Assembly (NCBI RefSeq): GCF_003208655.1
Contig: NZ_QKLU01000006.1
Span: 1 to 64,000, forward strand
Length of the DNA: 64,000 bases
DNA from: Pedobacter nutrimenti
GTDB taxonomy: Bacteria; Bacteroidota; Bacteroidia; Sphingobacteriales; Sphingobacteriaceae
Reading direction: 5' to 3'
The notes under the pieces are model-generated. The model saw nothing but the letters and a program-made list of their open reading frames with translations, had not been told where the DNA came from and did no database searches. The position numbers were made by a program, and so were the translations under genes. Each line of letters begins with the position of its first letter. Position 1 is the stretch's first letter. Shown here piece by piece: positions 1-8,895 of the stretch.

Positions 1-62
1 CGATGATTATTTTAATCCTCCAAGGCTCCATCTGACAACTGAATAGCAATAAATACGAACAG

Positions 63-806
63 ATGAAATTATTAGAAGGAAAAACAGCACTGATCACTGG
101 TGCTTCTAAAGGAATCGGCCGCAAAATAGCGGAAAAATTTGCAGAACAAGGTGCTAATGTTGCCTTCACCTATCTTTCTTCGGTAGAAAAAGGACAGGCC
201 CTGGAACAGGAATTACAATCTTTCGGAACAAAAGTGAAAGGCTACCGTTCAGACGCCTCTAAATTCGATGAAGCGGAAAAACTAATTGCAGATATCGTGG
301 CTGACTTTGGGACCCTGGACATTGTGGTCAACAATGCCGGAATCACAAAAGACGGCCTGCTGATGAGAATGAGTGAGGAAAACTGGGATGAGGTGATGAA
401 TGTGAACCTGAAGTCTGTTTTTAACGTAACCAAGGCCGCTTCAAAAATTATGATGAAAAACCGTAAAGGTGTTTTTATCAATATGAGTTCTGTAGTGGGT
501 GTTCAGGGAAATGCTGGACAATCCAACTATGCCGCCTCCAAAGCTGGTATTATTGGTTTTACCAAGTCCATCGCAAAAGAACTGGGTTCCAGGAATATCC
601 GGGCAAATGTCGTTGCACCGGGTTTTATCCGTACGGAAATGACCGATATCCTTGACCCTAAAGTGGTGGAAGGCTGGGAGCAGGGGATTCCATTGAAGCG
701 CGCCGGAGAAACAGAAGATGTGGCCAATACCTGTATCTTTCTGGCTTCAGACATGAGTGCTTATATCAGCGGACAGGTGCTTTCTGTTTGCGGTGGTATG
801 CTGTAA
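63..806 (+). CDS. fabG: 3-oxoacyl-[acyl-carrier-protein] reductase FabG
   Basis: This is a short-chain dehydrogenase that reduces 3-oxoacyl-ACP to 3-hydroxyacyl-ACP with NADPH in cytosolic fatty-acid elongation. The 247 residues are the usual FabG length. Visible motifs are the Rossmann glycine motif TGASKGIG at residues 12-19, NNAG at 90-93, and the catalytic set N115, S143, Y156 and K160 (YAASK). The start is the only ATG before the glycine motif. The gene stands alone on the plus strand and converges on the L,D-transpeptidase gene. Its likely terminator lies inside the 3' end of that neighbour. FabG is firmly supported; a role in a specialised pathway instead of primary fatty-acid synthesis cannot be excluded because the upstream genes are outside the window. 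Confidence 0.95.
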   Translation: MKLLEGKTALITGASKGIGRKIAEKFAEQGANVAFTYLSSVEKGQALEQELQSFGTKVKGYRSDASKFDEAEKLIADIVADFGTLDIVVNNAGITKDGLLMRMSEENWDEVMNVNLKSVFNVTKAASKIMMKNRKGVFINMSSVVGVQGNAGQSNYAASKAGIIGFTKSIAKELGSRNIRANVVAPGFIRTEMTDILDPKVVEGWEQGIPLKRAGETEDVANTCIFLASDMSAYISGQVLSVCGGML

Positions 807-812
807 AAGACA

Positions 813-1547
813 TTATTTACTTAAATGATATCCCCCGTTGATGATTTTTATCGGCGGGGGATTTTTATATTTCTGAAGATAATCATAGCCCGGCTGTAAA
901 GATGTCCAGAATGCGGTGTACTGAGGAAAAGTGGCCTGTTTGGCTTTTCTGTTTTCAACCGTCATTTTAAAAGGGAAAATATAAACCGGAATCTGCTGCT
1001 GTCCGTTGTTCCTGGCTTCTGTCGCCAGCACATACACTTCTTTGATCTTATCGTCTGTTAAAGGTATACAGCCTATGGTCACTTCCTTGCCATGGATATA
1101 AATGTCGCCTCCGGGCTTATTGCTGCCGCTTCTGCTTAGATCTACTGCATTTGGGTAGTCTAACCCCAAAGACAAATAATAAGTGCTCTGAGGGTTAAAT
1201 ACGTTGATGTGATAAAAGCCTTCCGGGGTTTGCAGGTCCCCTTCTTTAACTTTTGGGCCAAGAGTTCCCGAGTGAGCGCTGAAATTATAGGTTTTAAAGA
1301 GGCTATAATGAGACTGCTTGTTGGTTTTTAGCCAGAGTTCGAGTTTTCCTTCACTTTTATAGGCCGCAATGAACATACTGAAAACCCCACCGGGCTGGTG
1401 CCTGTCGATTTCTTGCTGCAGTGCAGCCCATTTTTCATCATAAGCGGTTTTAACCCGCTCAAATTTAAGCTGGTCGGATTTAAAACTCTGAGCAAAAGCG
1501 GAAGCGGACATCATGAAGGTCAGTATGGTGGTAAAGGCAATTTTCAT
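813..1547 (-). CDS. Secreted L,D-transpeptidase (YkuD/YafK type)
   Basis: This is probably a periplasmic L,D-transpeptidase acting on peptidoglycan, either making 3-3 cross-links or attaching or removing a partner at diaminopimelate. A signal peptide covers residues 1-20 (ending ASAFAQ). The catalytic signature is the histidine H152 in YIHGK followed by GC at 159-160, with C160 as the predicted nucleophile. The spacing and the IGCIPL context resemble the YafK branch (E. coli YafK/DpaA removes Lpp from peptidoglycan) more than the classical SHGCIRM branch. Residues 85-165 form the YkuD domain; the N-terminal part is not recognised. It is transcribed alone. Substrate and direction of reaction are not readable from the sequence. 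Confidence 0.85.
   Translation of the reverse strand: MKIAFTTILTFMMSASAFAQSFKSDQLKFERVKTAYDEKWAALQQEIDRHQPGGVFSMFIAAYKSEGKLELWLKTNKQSHYSLFKTYNFSAHSGTLGPKVKEGDLQTPEGFYHINVFNPQSTYYLSLGLDYPNAVDLSRSGSNKPGGDIYIHGKEVTIGCIPLTDDKIKEVYVLATEARNNGQQQIPVYIFPFKMTVENRKAKQATFPQYTAFWTSLQPGYDYLQKYKNPPPIKIINGGYHLSK
830..866 (+). terminator. fabG terminator inside the convergent gene's 3' end
   Basis: A 13-bp stem (830-842 with 850-862, including G-T pairs) with a 7-nt loop is followed by a T run. It lies 24 bp after the fabG stop. The stem also encodes the last residues (around PPPIKIINGG) of the convergent L,D-transpeptidase. Confidence 0.6.
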
Positions 1548-1653
1548 CTGTTGGTTTTAGGGGTCTTTTTTGTTTTATTTGCCCTGCGGATCATCCAATT
1601 TTTTAAAATTTTAGCATCTTTACCCTGGGGCCTGTTTAAACAGGTCTGAACTT

Positions 1654-3735
1654 ATGAATAATCCCTTTCATTTGCAAGACTTGTTTGTATTCCTGGGCTG
1701 CGCCGCTACAGGCTGTGGTTTTGCATGGTTGCTTTATGGAAAGACGCGCCATCTTTCCAAAGGCCTGAAATGGGGAATGAGTACCCTCCGGGCCATCGTG
1801 ATGACTTTGGTATTGTGGCTGATCTTTGCTCCGCTGATCAAAAGTATTTCTTATGTGCTGGAAAAGCCACTTATTTTGATCGGGCAAGACAATTCCTTAT
1901 CTGTTGGGCACACCAGTGCAAAAGGGTTTAATGCCCGCGAATATCAGCAGGACTTGCAGGACCTGGCCAAAACGCTTTCTGAAAAATATGATGTCAGGGT
2001 TTACCATTTCAGCGACAGTGTTAAAAATGGGTTTGATTTTTCCAATAAGGGAAAATGGACGGATGTTTCTGCCTTAACAGGCAAACTGAATGATGAATTT
2101 ATAAACCGGAATGTGGGCGCGGTGATCCTGGCCACGGATGGTATTTTTAACAAAGGCGGGAGCCCGCTGAGTGATTTGGATAAATTGAAAGCCCCTGTGT
2201 ATACCATTGCCCTTGGAGATACCGTTCCCAGAAAGGATGTGCTGGTGGCCAATATTAATTACAACAACCTGGTGTATCTTGACCATGAGTTTACGGCCGA
2301 GGTACAGGTACAGGCTTTTGAAAGTAAGGGTGAAAAGACGGTCCTTTCTGTTTTTGAAAACGGGAAAAAGATACAGGAACAGACCATCTCGGTTACCTCA
2401 AATGTTTTTGTAAAAGACCTGAGCCTGAAATTGAAAGCGGCTAAACTGGGCGCCCAAAAATATACCATCAGTTTAACAAAGCTAAGTAACGAGGTTTCCG
2501 AACTCAACAACAGCCGGACTTTTGTAGTGGATGTGATTGACAACCGCCAAAAGATCCTCTTGGCGGCTGCCAGCCCGCATCCGGATATCGCGGCACTCAA
2601 ACAAGCTATAGAAGCCAATAAGTATTTTGAAGTGAAGGTTGCCCTGGACCAGGAGCTGAACCAGTTGAACCCTATAGATTATGGTCTGATTATTTTTTAT
2701 CAGTTACCGGCTTTACAATCCGGCGCTTTGCCGCTGCTGAAAAAAGTACAGTCCATGAAAATCCCCCTTTGGTTTATTGCGGGGGCCCAAACCGATATCA
2801 CTTCCTTTAACCAGGTGCAGAAACTGGTGCAACTGGATCCTCCAGGCGGAAATGTTAAAGAGGTTTTTGCTGTACTGAATCCGGAAATGGCCGCCTTTAA
2901 CCTGGAGGAAAGCTCAAAGAAAGCCATCGGAACTTATGATCCGCTTTTGTCCCCTTCGCTCAAAACACAGCTTAACGGTCCGGCAAGCACCATCTTGTAT
3001 CAAAAGAGCGGCAGATCGGAAAACACCGTACCTCTGTTGTTTTTTATGAACACTAACGGTTTGCGAACGGCTTATTTAATGGGAGAGGGGATTTGGAGGT
3101 GGAGATTGGCTGACGCTAAAAATCAGCAGCCTGAAATTTTCAGCAGGTTGATGACGGGTGTGGTCCAGTATTTAAGCATAAAGGACAATAAGAATAAATT
3201 TCGGGTTTATCCGGTTAAAAAGTCTTTTGAAGAGAACGAAAATGTGCTGTTTAATGCAGAGCTTTATAATGACAGCCAGCAGGCGGTTACGGGGCCGGAT
3301 GTAAGCATTCAACTTAAAAATGAACAGGGCAAGGCCTACCAGTTTGTGTTTTCAAAATTGACCCAGGCCTATCAGCTGGACGCGGGGATGTTGCCCCCTG
3401 GTATGTATACGTATACAGCCCAGTGTAGCTATGACCATAAAAAATATACAGAAAAGGGCTCGTTCTATGTAAATGCCATTCTTGCTGAATTTCAGCAAAG
3501 CATGGCCAATCATCAAATCCTGTATACCCTTTCCACCTCCAGCGGCGGGAAAATGTACCTGCCCCAGGACATCAAATCCCTTTTAAAAGAGGTTGAAAAA
3601 AATGAAAAAATCAAAACCCTGAGTTATGAAGACCGCAACTATCAGGAGCTGATTAATTTTAAGTGGTTATTTGTTTTACTGTTAGTACTTTTGACTGCGG
3701 AATGGATGATCAGAAAGAGAAACGGACTGCAATAA
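1654..3735 (+). CDS. Membrane-anchored vWA-domain protein, large extracytoplasmic region
   Basis: This 693-residue protein has two N-terminal membrane segments (about 8-28 and 43-66) and one C-terminal segment (about 668-686) before a basic tail, so most of it should face the periplasm. After the second segment lies a von Willebrand A fold with an intact metal-binding DxSxS motif (D79-N-S81-L-S83) and a later ATDGIFNKG stretch typical of the fold. The remaining central region is unassigned but has the layout of the glutamine-amidotransferase-like, BatA-related membrane proteins of Bacteroidota. The function is unknown; binding of a protein partner through the metal site is the family expectation. 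The following channel gene begins 9 bp after its stop, so the two are probably cotranscribed. Confidence 0.7.
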   Translation: MNNPFHLQDLFVFLGCAATGCGFAWLLYGKTRHLSKGLKWGMSTLRAIVMTLVLWLIFAPLIKSISYVLEKPLILIGQDNSLSVGHTSAKGFNAREYQQDLQDLAKTLSEKYDVRVYHFSDSVKNGFDFSNKGKWTDVSALTGKLNDEFINRNVGAVILATDGIFNKGGSPLSDLDKLKAPVYTIALGDTVPRKDVLVANINYNNLVYLDHEFTAEVQVQAFESKGEKTVLSVFENGKKIQEQTISVTSNVFVKDLSLKLKAAKLGAQKYTISLTKLSNEVSELNNSRTFVVDVIDNRQKILLAAASPHPDIAALKQAIEANKYFEVKVALDQELNQLNPIDYGLIIFYQLPALQSGALPLLKKVQSMKIPLWFIAGAQTDITSFNQVQKLVQLDPPGGNVKEVFAVLNPEMAAFNLEESSKKAIGTYDPLLSPSLKTQLNGPASTILYQKSGRSENTVPLLFFMNTNGLRTAYLMGEGIWRWRLADAKNQQPEIFSRLMTGVVQYLSIKDNKNKFRVYPVKKSFEENENVLFNAELYNDSQQAVTGPDVSIQLKNEQGKAYQFVFSKLTQAYQLDAGMLPPGMYTYTAQCSYDHKKYTEKGSFYVNAILAEFQQSMANHQILYTLSTSSGGKMYLPQDIKSLLKEVEKNEKIKTLSYEDRNYQELINFKWLFVLLLVLLTAEWMIRKRNGLQ

Positions 3736-3744
3736 AAATTGCCT

Positions 3745-4356
3745 ATGGAAATTAGCACTTCTCAAACCATCGAAATTCTGGGCACGATCGCTTTTGCGAT
3801 TTCTGGCTCTTTTGCGGCTATGCAAAGAAGACTGGATCCTTTTGGTGTGCTGATTATTGCTTTTGTCACCTCAATTGGAGGAGGTACCGTCCGTGACCTG
3901 TTGCTTGGGGATACCCCTGTGGCCTGGATGCGGGATGTCAATTATTGTCTGCTGATCCTGGTGACCTGCCTGGCCACCATTTTCTTTAAAACACATATTA
4001 AAAAATTTAAAGTAACCCTGTTTTTGTTCGACTCCCTGGGTTTGGGCCTGTTTACCATGCTGGGCATACAGAAGGGAATTATATTTGGGCTTAACCCCGG
4101 CATTTGTATTGCCTTGGGGACCATTACAGGATGTTTTGGTGGAGTGATCCGGGATACCCTGCTCAATACCATTCCCTTGATCTTTAAAAGGGAAATTTAC
4201 GCCACTGCATGTATTCTTGGGGGGGTATTGTATTATGCCCTGGTGTATTTTAACCTGAAAACAGATGTAGCCAGACTGCTGGTGATTGCCTTTATTTTTG
4301 TGTTCAGAATTATTGTTGTGAAATATAAGCTGACTTTGCCCAAGTTCGGGTATTAG
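3745..4356 (+). CDS. TRIC-like cation channel (UPF0126/YicG family)
   Basis: This integral membrane protein of about 203 residues has seven hydrophobic segments. It has the internal duplication typical of the bacterial TRIC channel family: the first repeat carries GGGTVRD (about 45-51) and the second GGVIRD (about 132-137). Prokaryotic TRIC proteins form trimeric potassium-selective channels; the physiological role here is unknown. I chose the ATG at 3745 over the TTG at 3739, which adds only two residues. It follows the vWA gene with a 9-bp gap and converges on the divisome gene with only 6 bp between stops. Confidence 0.85.
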   Translation: MEISTSQTIEILGTIAFAISGSFAAMQRRLDPFGVLIIAFVTSIGGGTVRDLLLGDTPVAWMRDVNYCLLILVTCLATIFFKTHIKKFKVTLFLFDSLGLGLFTMLGIQKGIIFGLNPGICIALGTITGCFGGVIRDTLLNTIPLIFKREIYATACILGGVLYYALVYFNLKTDVARLLVIAFIFVFRIIVVKYKLTLPKFGY

Positions 4357-4362
4357 GCCCTG

Positions 4363-4662
4363 CTATTTTTTTGGATTTTCTTTCACGATGACATAGACAT
4401 CTTCATTGTCTTTTTTCATGAAATACTTTTCACGGGCAAATTTTTCTGCAGTATTCAGGTTGGTATTCAGCTCATTGAGGTCTTTTTTGACATGAGCAAT
4501 TTCGGCCTCGTAAAAATCCTTTTCTTCCTGTAATTTGTTTACTTCGGCCCGGTATTCGTACTGGGACAGCATGTCGTTCTTGTCAAAGAAAAGCATCCAG
4601 ACCACAAAAGCTGCTGCAGCTATAAAGTACTTGTTCCGGAAAATTTCCAACAGGCGATTCAT
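4363..4662 (-). CDS. Septum formation initiator, DivIC/FtsB family
   Basis: This 99-residue protein has one membrane segment (about 12-26, FIAAAAFVVWMLFF) followed by a periplasmic coiled coil (about 35-72) rich in Glu, Lys and Leu, and a short C-terminal region containing ARE-KYFMKK. That is the standard layout of FtsB/DivIC, a bitopic divisome protein that pairs with FtsL and FtsQ to activate septal peptidoglycan synthesis. In many Bacteroidota this gene directly follows enolase; here enolase lies about 2.8 kb away on the same strand with three plus-strand genes between them. Assignment to the family is good. Which of the two names applies cannot be decided. Confidence 0.85.
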   Translation of the reverse strand: MNRLLEIFRNKYFIAAAAFVVWMLFFDKNDMLSQYEYRAEVNKLQEEKDFYEAEIAHVKKDLNELNTNLNTAEKFAREKYFMKKDNEDVYVIVKENPKK

Positions 4663-4870
4663 CTCTGCAAATATATAAATGATTTAAGATAAGTTATTTA
4701 TTATTTTTTTAAATCTTTTTTACTGTTGATCCGGCCCTGCCGGTAGGCGTTTTTGAGGATATCCATTACGGTACATCAGACTGCCGCTTCGGTACCTGAA
4801 AATTCCGTCTGGGTCAGTTTGTCTGCCTGTGGGGCATGCAGGGTGCTTAAACTTGTATCAACAAATAAAT

Positions 4871-5443
4871 ATGAGTATTATGAAAAGATTATTTTTAATG
4901 GCGGGACTGCTTGCTGCGGTCCATCTGGTTAAGGCACAGGATATTCAATTGATTCCAAAAGCGGGCTTAAGCCTCTCCAGGCAATCCATCAGTAATGTAA
5001 GTGGTGAAGGATTTAAAACCGGCTTTACGGCTGGATTGGGGCTGAATTTTCAAATTGCCAAATCTTCATTTTCTATCCAGCCGGAGTTAAATTATGTTAG
5101 TGAGGGGACAAAAATCAAAGGGACCAATTTAAAGTACAACCTGAATTATCTGGAAATACCGGTACTGGCTAAATATACTTTCGGACCGGTGTATGTCAAC
5201 GCGGGACCTTCCCTGGGCCTTGCTGTAGGTGGAAAAGAAAAGATGGAAGCTTTGTATGGGGCAAAAATAAATAAACTCGATTTCGGGATCCAGATGGGGG
5301 CAGGTGTGGCCATTCCTGCCGGAAAAGGAAGCATCTTGCTGGATGGCCGCTACGCGCTGGGACTGACCGATGTAAATAAAGGCCCTGCGACAGCCAAAAA
5401 CAGAGGGATTTTATTGACCATTGGCTATGCCATTCCTCTTTAA
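4871..5443 (+). CDS. Outer-membrane beta-barrel protein, PorT-like
   Basis: This protein of about 190 residues has a signal peptide (MKRLFLMAGLL... ending KAQ) followed by alternating amphipathic strands with repeated Gly and aromatic residues, and a final strand ending in GYAIPL. This fits the Bacteroidota PorT/outer-membrane beta-barrel family of 8-strand porin-like proteins. The open frame extends back to a GTG at 4829, but the signal peptide places the start at the ATG at 4871 or 4880. A strong terminator follows, so it is a single-gene unit ahead of the LytS/LytTR pair. No specific function can be assigned. Confidence 0.75.
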   Translation: MSIMKRLFLMAGLLAAVHLVKAQDIQLIPKAGLSLSRQSISNVSGEGFKTGFTAGLGLNFQIAKSSFSIQPELNYVSEGTKIKGTNLKYNLNYLEIPVLAKYTFGPVYVNAGPSLGLAVGGKEKMEALYGAKINKLDFGIQMGAGVAIPAGKGSILLDGRYALGLTDVNKGPATAKNRGILLTIGYAIPL

Positions 5444-5455
5444 GTCTGTTTTTAT

Positions 5456-5510
5456 AAAAAAAAACTTTCCATTTCTGCTGGTCAGAAAGCGGAAAGTTTT
5501 TCGGTTTTTT
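5456..5510 (+). terminator. Terminator after the PorT-like gene
   Basis: A two-part stem is formed by AAAACTTTCC (5461-5470) with GGAAAGTTTT (5491-5500) and TTTCTG (5472-5477) with CAGAAA (5483-5488). A T-rich tract follows. Confidence 0.75.
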
Positions 5511-5529
5511 GTGAATCAAAAATTTATTC

Positions 5530-6633
5530 ATGGGAAGAATGGAAAAGAATAAAACCAGAGGGGAATTTCGTATTCAGCGAATCATTATCATTCCCCTGGT
5601 CTTTTTATTGTATTACCTGGCCTCTTTTTTGGTGGAACCCTATGCCGCATTCTGGGGGCATTATTTTGACCGGAGCATTTGGTCCTTGCTGATGGAATGG
5701 TCAGCTGCATTGCTTTGCTGCGTGCTGATTACCGAAACCAGTATTTTTATTTCCAGGTACCTGAACAAAACCCTTCCCTGGGATAAACAATCTTTAAAAA
5801 GGCTGTTGATTCAGTTTTTTATTCAGATTGCCTTTGTAATGGCATTTATCCTGTTGCTTAACCTGCTTGATCTTTATCTGACCGAAAATTATAAGATGGA
5901 TCAGGAAGATATTAAAAACATCGGTCAGCTGACCATCATCAGCATCCTGATTTCCTTGCTCATCAGTTCGGTACATACCGGCAGTTTTCTTTTATCCAGC
6001 TGGAAAAAATCGGCCATTGAAGCCTCAGAACTTAAACTAAAGGCGGCACATTTTCAACAAACGGCCATGCAGTCCGAGTTGCAGGCTTTAAAAATGCAAT
6101 TGGACCCTCATTTTCTGTTTAATAATTTTAGTGTTCTGACAGATCTGATCATGGAAGATCAGGTGCTGGCGGTAGATTTTTTAGATAACCTGTCAAAAAT
6201 ATACAGGTACCTGATGATGAATTCGAACAAGAACCTGATTCCCTTAAACCAGGAGATCAGATTCATCCGGTCTTACATTTTTCTGATCCGGATCCGTCAT
6301 GGGGAATCGGTCCATTTTGAAATGGACATTTCGGAACATGCATTGGAAAAAGGAATACCGCCCCTGACCCTGCAATTGCTGATTGAAAATGCGCTTAAGC
6401 ACAACCAAACCTTAAAGAGCAATCCTTTAAAAATTTCCATCCGAAGTAAATCGGATTATGAACTGGAAGTTTCAAACGATCTTTTTCCCATCGAAAACCA
6501 GGCGCCTTCTTTGGGTATGGGCTTAAAGAACATTTATGACCGGTATAGAATTTTAACCGATAAGGCCCCCCTTGTTGAGCAGGCGATGCACCGGTTTTGT
6601 GTACACCTCCCGTTAATCGAATTAGAGCAATGA
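5530..6633 (+). CDS. LytS-type sensor histidine kinase
   Basis: This inner-membrane kinase of 367 residues has four hydrophobic segments (about 18-36, 52-74, 93-117, 135-158), a linker helix, and a His_kinase (LytS/YehU class) domain. The phospho-acceptor is H194 in LQLDPHFLFNN-type context (QLDPHFLFNN here). An HATPase region follows, with LLIENALKHN as the N box and GMGLKNI as the G box. No separate input domain is visible, so the signal is probably sensed within or near the membrane. Its stop overlaps the start of the response regulator by 3 bp (ATGA), indicating translational coupling. The signal is unknown. Confidence 0.88.
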   Translation: MGRMEKNKTRGEFRIQRIIIIPLVFLLYYLASFLVEPYAAFWGHYFDRSIWSLLMEWSAALLCCVLITETSIFISRYLNKTLPWDKQSLKRLLIQFFIQIAFVMAFILLLNLLDLYLTENYKMDQEDIKNIGQLTIISILISLLISSVHTGSFLLSSWKKSAIEASELKLKAAHFQQTAMQSELQALKMQLDPHFLFNNFSVLTDLIMEDQVLAVDFLDNLSKIYRYLMMNSNKNLIPLNQEIRFIRSYIFLIRIRHGESVHFEMDISEHALEKGIPPLTLQLLIENALKHNQTLKSNPLKISIRSKSDYELEVSNDLFPIENQAPSLGMGLKNIYDRYRILTDKAPLVEQAMHRFCVHLPLIELEQ

Positions 6634-7385
6634 AAATATTAATTATAGAAGACGAAAAACACAGTGCCAATCATCTGGAGAAATTATTGAAGACACTGGA
6701 CCGGGATTGTGTGGTGGAACGTGGTCTGGAGAGTATTGCCGAAAGCGTTTTCTGGCTGCAAAATAACGAAAGTCCGGATCTGATTATGATGGACATCCGT
6801 CTGGCAGACGGGCTGAGCTTTGAAATTTTTAAAAAAACAGAAGTGAAATGCCCGGTGGTGTTTACAACCGCTTACGATGAATATGCGGTAAATGCTTTTA
6901 AGGTGAATAGTGTGGATTATCTGTTGAAGCCAATAAGTCTTGACGACCTGAAATTTGCAATGGATAAATTTAATCAACAATTTGTTTCAAGGGCCAATCC
7001 CGGAATAGAGGGTTTGTTAAAACAATATTTAAGTAAAGACTCTTCTTACAGATCCAGGTTCCTGATCCCTTTTAGGGATGGGTTTAAAACCATAGAAATC
7101 ACTGAGGTCAACTATTTTTATTCAGAGTTTAAGGTAACCCATGCGGTGCTCGGGAACGGGCGGACAGAAGCTCTTGCCCAAACCCTGGAAGACTTACAGG
7201 AACAAACGGACCCCAAACAGTTTTTTAGGTTGAACCGGCAATACCTGGTCAGTTTAAAAAGCATTTATGCGATCCACAATTATTTTAATGGGAAACTTAA
7301 AGTCCGTATTGATCCTGTATCGGAGCTTTGGGCAATAGTGAGCAAGGAGAAAGCACCCTTATTTAAACACTGGCTGGACCGTTAA
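6630..7385 (+). CDS. LytTR-family response regulator
   Basis: This 251-residue protein is the cytosolic partner of the preceding kinase. The receiver domain covers about 1-120, with the acidic pair E7/D8, phospho-acceptor D55 (MMDIRLADG), T80 and K100 (LLKP). A LytTR DNA-binding domain covers about 145-245 (SRFLIPFRDGFKTI onward, with FFRLNRQYLVSL). I chose the ATG at 6630 because the receiver domain starts there with MKILIIEDE; the longer GTG/ATG frame from 6597 would only add residues inside the kinase gene. LytTR regulators bind direct repeats, but I could not identify its target in the window. Confidence 0.9.
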   Translation: MKILIIEDEKHSANHLEKLLKTLDRDCVVERGLESIAESVFWLQNNESPDLIMMDIRLADGLSFEIFKKTEVKCPVVFTTAYDEYAVNAFKVNSVDYLLKPISLDDLKFAMDKFNQQFVSRANPGIEGLLKQYLSKDSSYRSRFLIPFRDGFKTIEITEVNYFYSEFKVTHAVLGNGRTEALAQTLEDLQEQTDPKQFFRLNRQYLVSLKSIYAIHNYFNGKLKVRIDPVSELWAIVSKEKAPLFKHWLDR

Positions 7386-7391
7386 GTCATC

Positions 7392-7428
7392 AAAAAAGCC
7401 CTGTCTCTACTAAAGACAGGGCTTTTTT
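7392..7428. terminator. Bidirectional terminator between lytTR gene and eno
   Basis: AAAAAAGCCCTGTCT (7392-7406) pairs perfectly with AGACAGGGCTTTTTT (7414-7428) around a short loop. A T run is present on both strands, serving the two convergent genes. Confidence 0.85.
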
Positions 7429-7444
7429 GATATGAAAATTTCAA

Positions 7445-8740
7445 TTACTTCTTGAAGTATTTGAAATCTTTTCCAATAAAACGTGCTGCCGCACCCAGTT
7501 CTTCTTCAATGCGAAGCAACTGGTTGTATTTTGCGATCCTGTCAGAGCGGGAAGCAGAACCGGTTTTGATCTGTCCGCAGTTCAGGGCCACGGCAAGGTC
7601 AGCAATCGTGGTATCTTCGGTCTCACCACTTCTGTGGCTCATGACCGAGGTATAACCATTGCTTTGTGCTAAAGTTACGGCATTGATGGTTTCTGTTAAA
7701 GATCCGATCTGGTTTACTTTAACCAGAATAGAGTTTGCAGTGTGGTTGTCAATGCCTTGTTGTAAACGTTTTACATTGGTTACAAACAAATCATCTCCCA
7801 CCAGCTGAACGCGGTCACCGATTTTTTCGGTCAGCAATTTCCAACCAGCCCAGTCATCTTCGGCCATTCCATCTTCGATAGAGATGATTGGATATTTAGC
7901 TGACAGCTGAGCCAGGTATTCTGCCTGTTCAGCACTGCTGCGAACGGCACCTTTATCGCCTTCAAATTTTGTATAATCGTATTTGCCGTCTTTGTAAAAT
8001 TCAGAGGCTGCGCAGTCAAAAGCAAGGCAGATTTGCTCACCTGGTTTGTAACCTGCTTTTTCGATGGCTTTAAGAATGGTTTCCACTGCATCTTCAGTAC
8101 CATCAAAAGTTGGGGCAAAACCACCTTCATCACCTACAGCCGTAGAAAGGCCCCTGTCATGTAAAATGGCTTTCAGGTTGTGAAATACTTCTGTTCCCCA
8201 TCTTAAGGCTTCAGAAAAAGAAGCCGCACCAACCGGCATGATCATAAATTCCTGAAAAGCGATAGGGGCATCAGAGTGAGAACCGCCGTTTACGATGTTC
8301 ATCATTGGAATGGGCAGGGTATTGGCATTTACACCACCAATATAACGGTATAATGGCTGACGGCTTTCCTGTGCAGCTGCTTTAGCCACGGCTAAAGAAA
8401 CACCTAAAATGGCATTTGCACCCAGTTTTCCTTTATTTTCTGTGCCGTCCAGTTTGATCATCAAGTCATCGATCGCATTTTGCTCAAATACATCCACTCC
8501 TTTTAAGGCATCGGCAATCTTATCGTTAACGTTGGCAACAGCTTTTAAAACGCCTTTGCCCATATATACAGATTTATCATTGTCCCTAAGCTCTACGGCT
8601 TCGTGAACACCCGTTGAAGCACCTGAAGGTACTGCTGCACGGCCAAGCACACCATTCTCTGTAATTACGTCTACTTCAATAGTAGGATTACCGCGGGAAT
8701 CAAGTATTTGCCGCGCATGAACATCGATTATTAAACTCAT
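7445..8740 (-). CDS. eno: Enolase (phosphopyruvate hydratase)
   Basis: Enolase interconverts 2-phosphoglycerate and phosphoenolpyruvate in glycolysis. The 431 residues are the standard length. Visible landmarks are the N-terminal AVPSGASTG loop, the SIEDGMAEDDW metal-binding stretch, and MSHRSGETEDT near the C-terminal active site. The protein is cytosolic and Mg-dependent. The gene stands alone on the minus strand. A TAACTTTG box (read on the minus strand at 8811-8804) lies about 64 bp upstream and is a candidate -7 element. Identification is certain. Confidence 0.98.
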   Translation of the reverse strand: MSLIIDVHARQILDSRGNPTIEVDVITENGVLGRAAVPSGASTGVHEAVELRDNDKSVYMGKGVLKAVANVNDKIADALKGVDVFEQNAIDDLMIKLDGTENKGKLGANAILGVSLAVAKAAAQESRQPLYRYIGGVNANTLPIPMMNIVNGGSHSDAPIAFQEFMIMPVGAASFSEALRWGTEVFHNLKAILHDRGLSTAVGDEGGFAPTFDGTEDAVETILKAIEKAGYKPGEQICLAFDCAASEFYKDGKYDYTKFEGDKGAVRSSAEQAEYLAQLSAKYPIISIEDGMAEDDWAGWKLLTEKIGDRVQLVGDDLFVTNVKRLQQGIDNHTANSILVKVNQIGSLTETINAVTLAQSNGYTSVMSHRSGETEDTTIADLAVALNCGQIKTGSASRSDRIAKYNQLLRIEEELGAAARFIGKDFKYFKK

Positions 8741-8803
8741 TTTTATTGGTTTTTATGTATAAATAAACCTTAGTGTAAAACTTACAATTACTAAGGCATT
8801 ATT

Positions 8804-8811
8804 CAAAGTTA
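8804..8811 (-). promoter_or_regulatory. Candidate eno promoter -7 box
   Basis: On the minus strand this reads TAACTTTG, a match to the Bacteroidota -7 consensus TAnnTTTG. No convincing -33 element was found at the expected spacing. Confidence 0.35.
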
Positions 8812-8895
8812 AAATAAATTTCAAATTATAATCCCTGATAATGGTTTTTTTTAAATTAAGCCTTAAATAAGAAATAGTTAAGTTAAAAAACCTTT

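Noticed and set aside
2..46. Possible 3' end of an upstream gene (14 codons open, then TAG)
   Set aside because: Too short to distinguish from chance; nothing to identify.
4663..4870. Possible gene remnant or tRNA in the gap before the PorT-like gene
   Set aside because: A short minus-strand frame of about 20 codons exists, but no homology or start context is visible, and no tRNA cloverleaf could be built.
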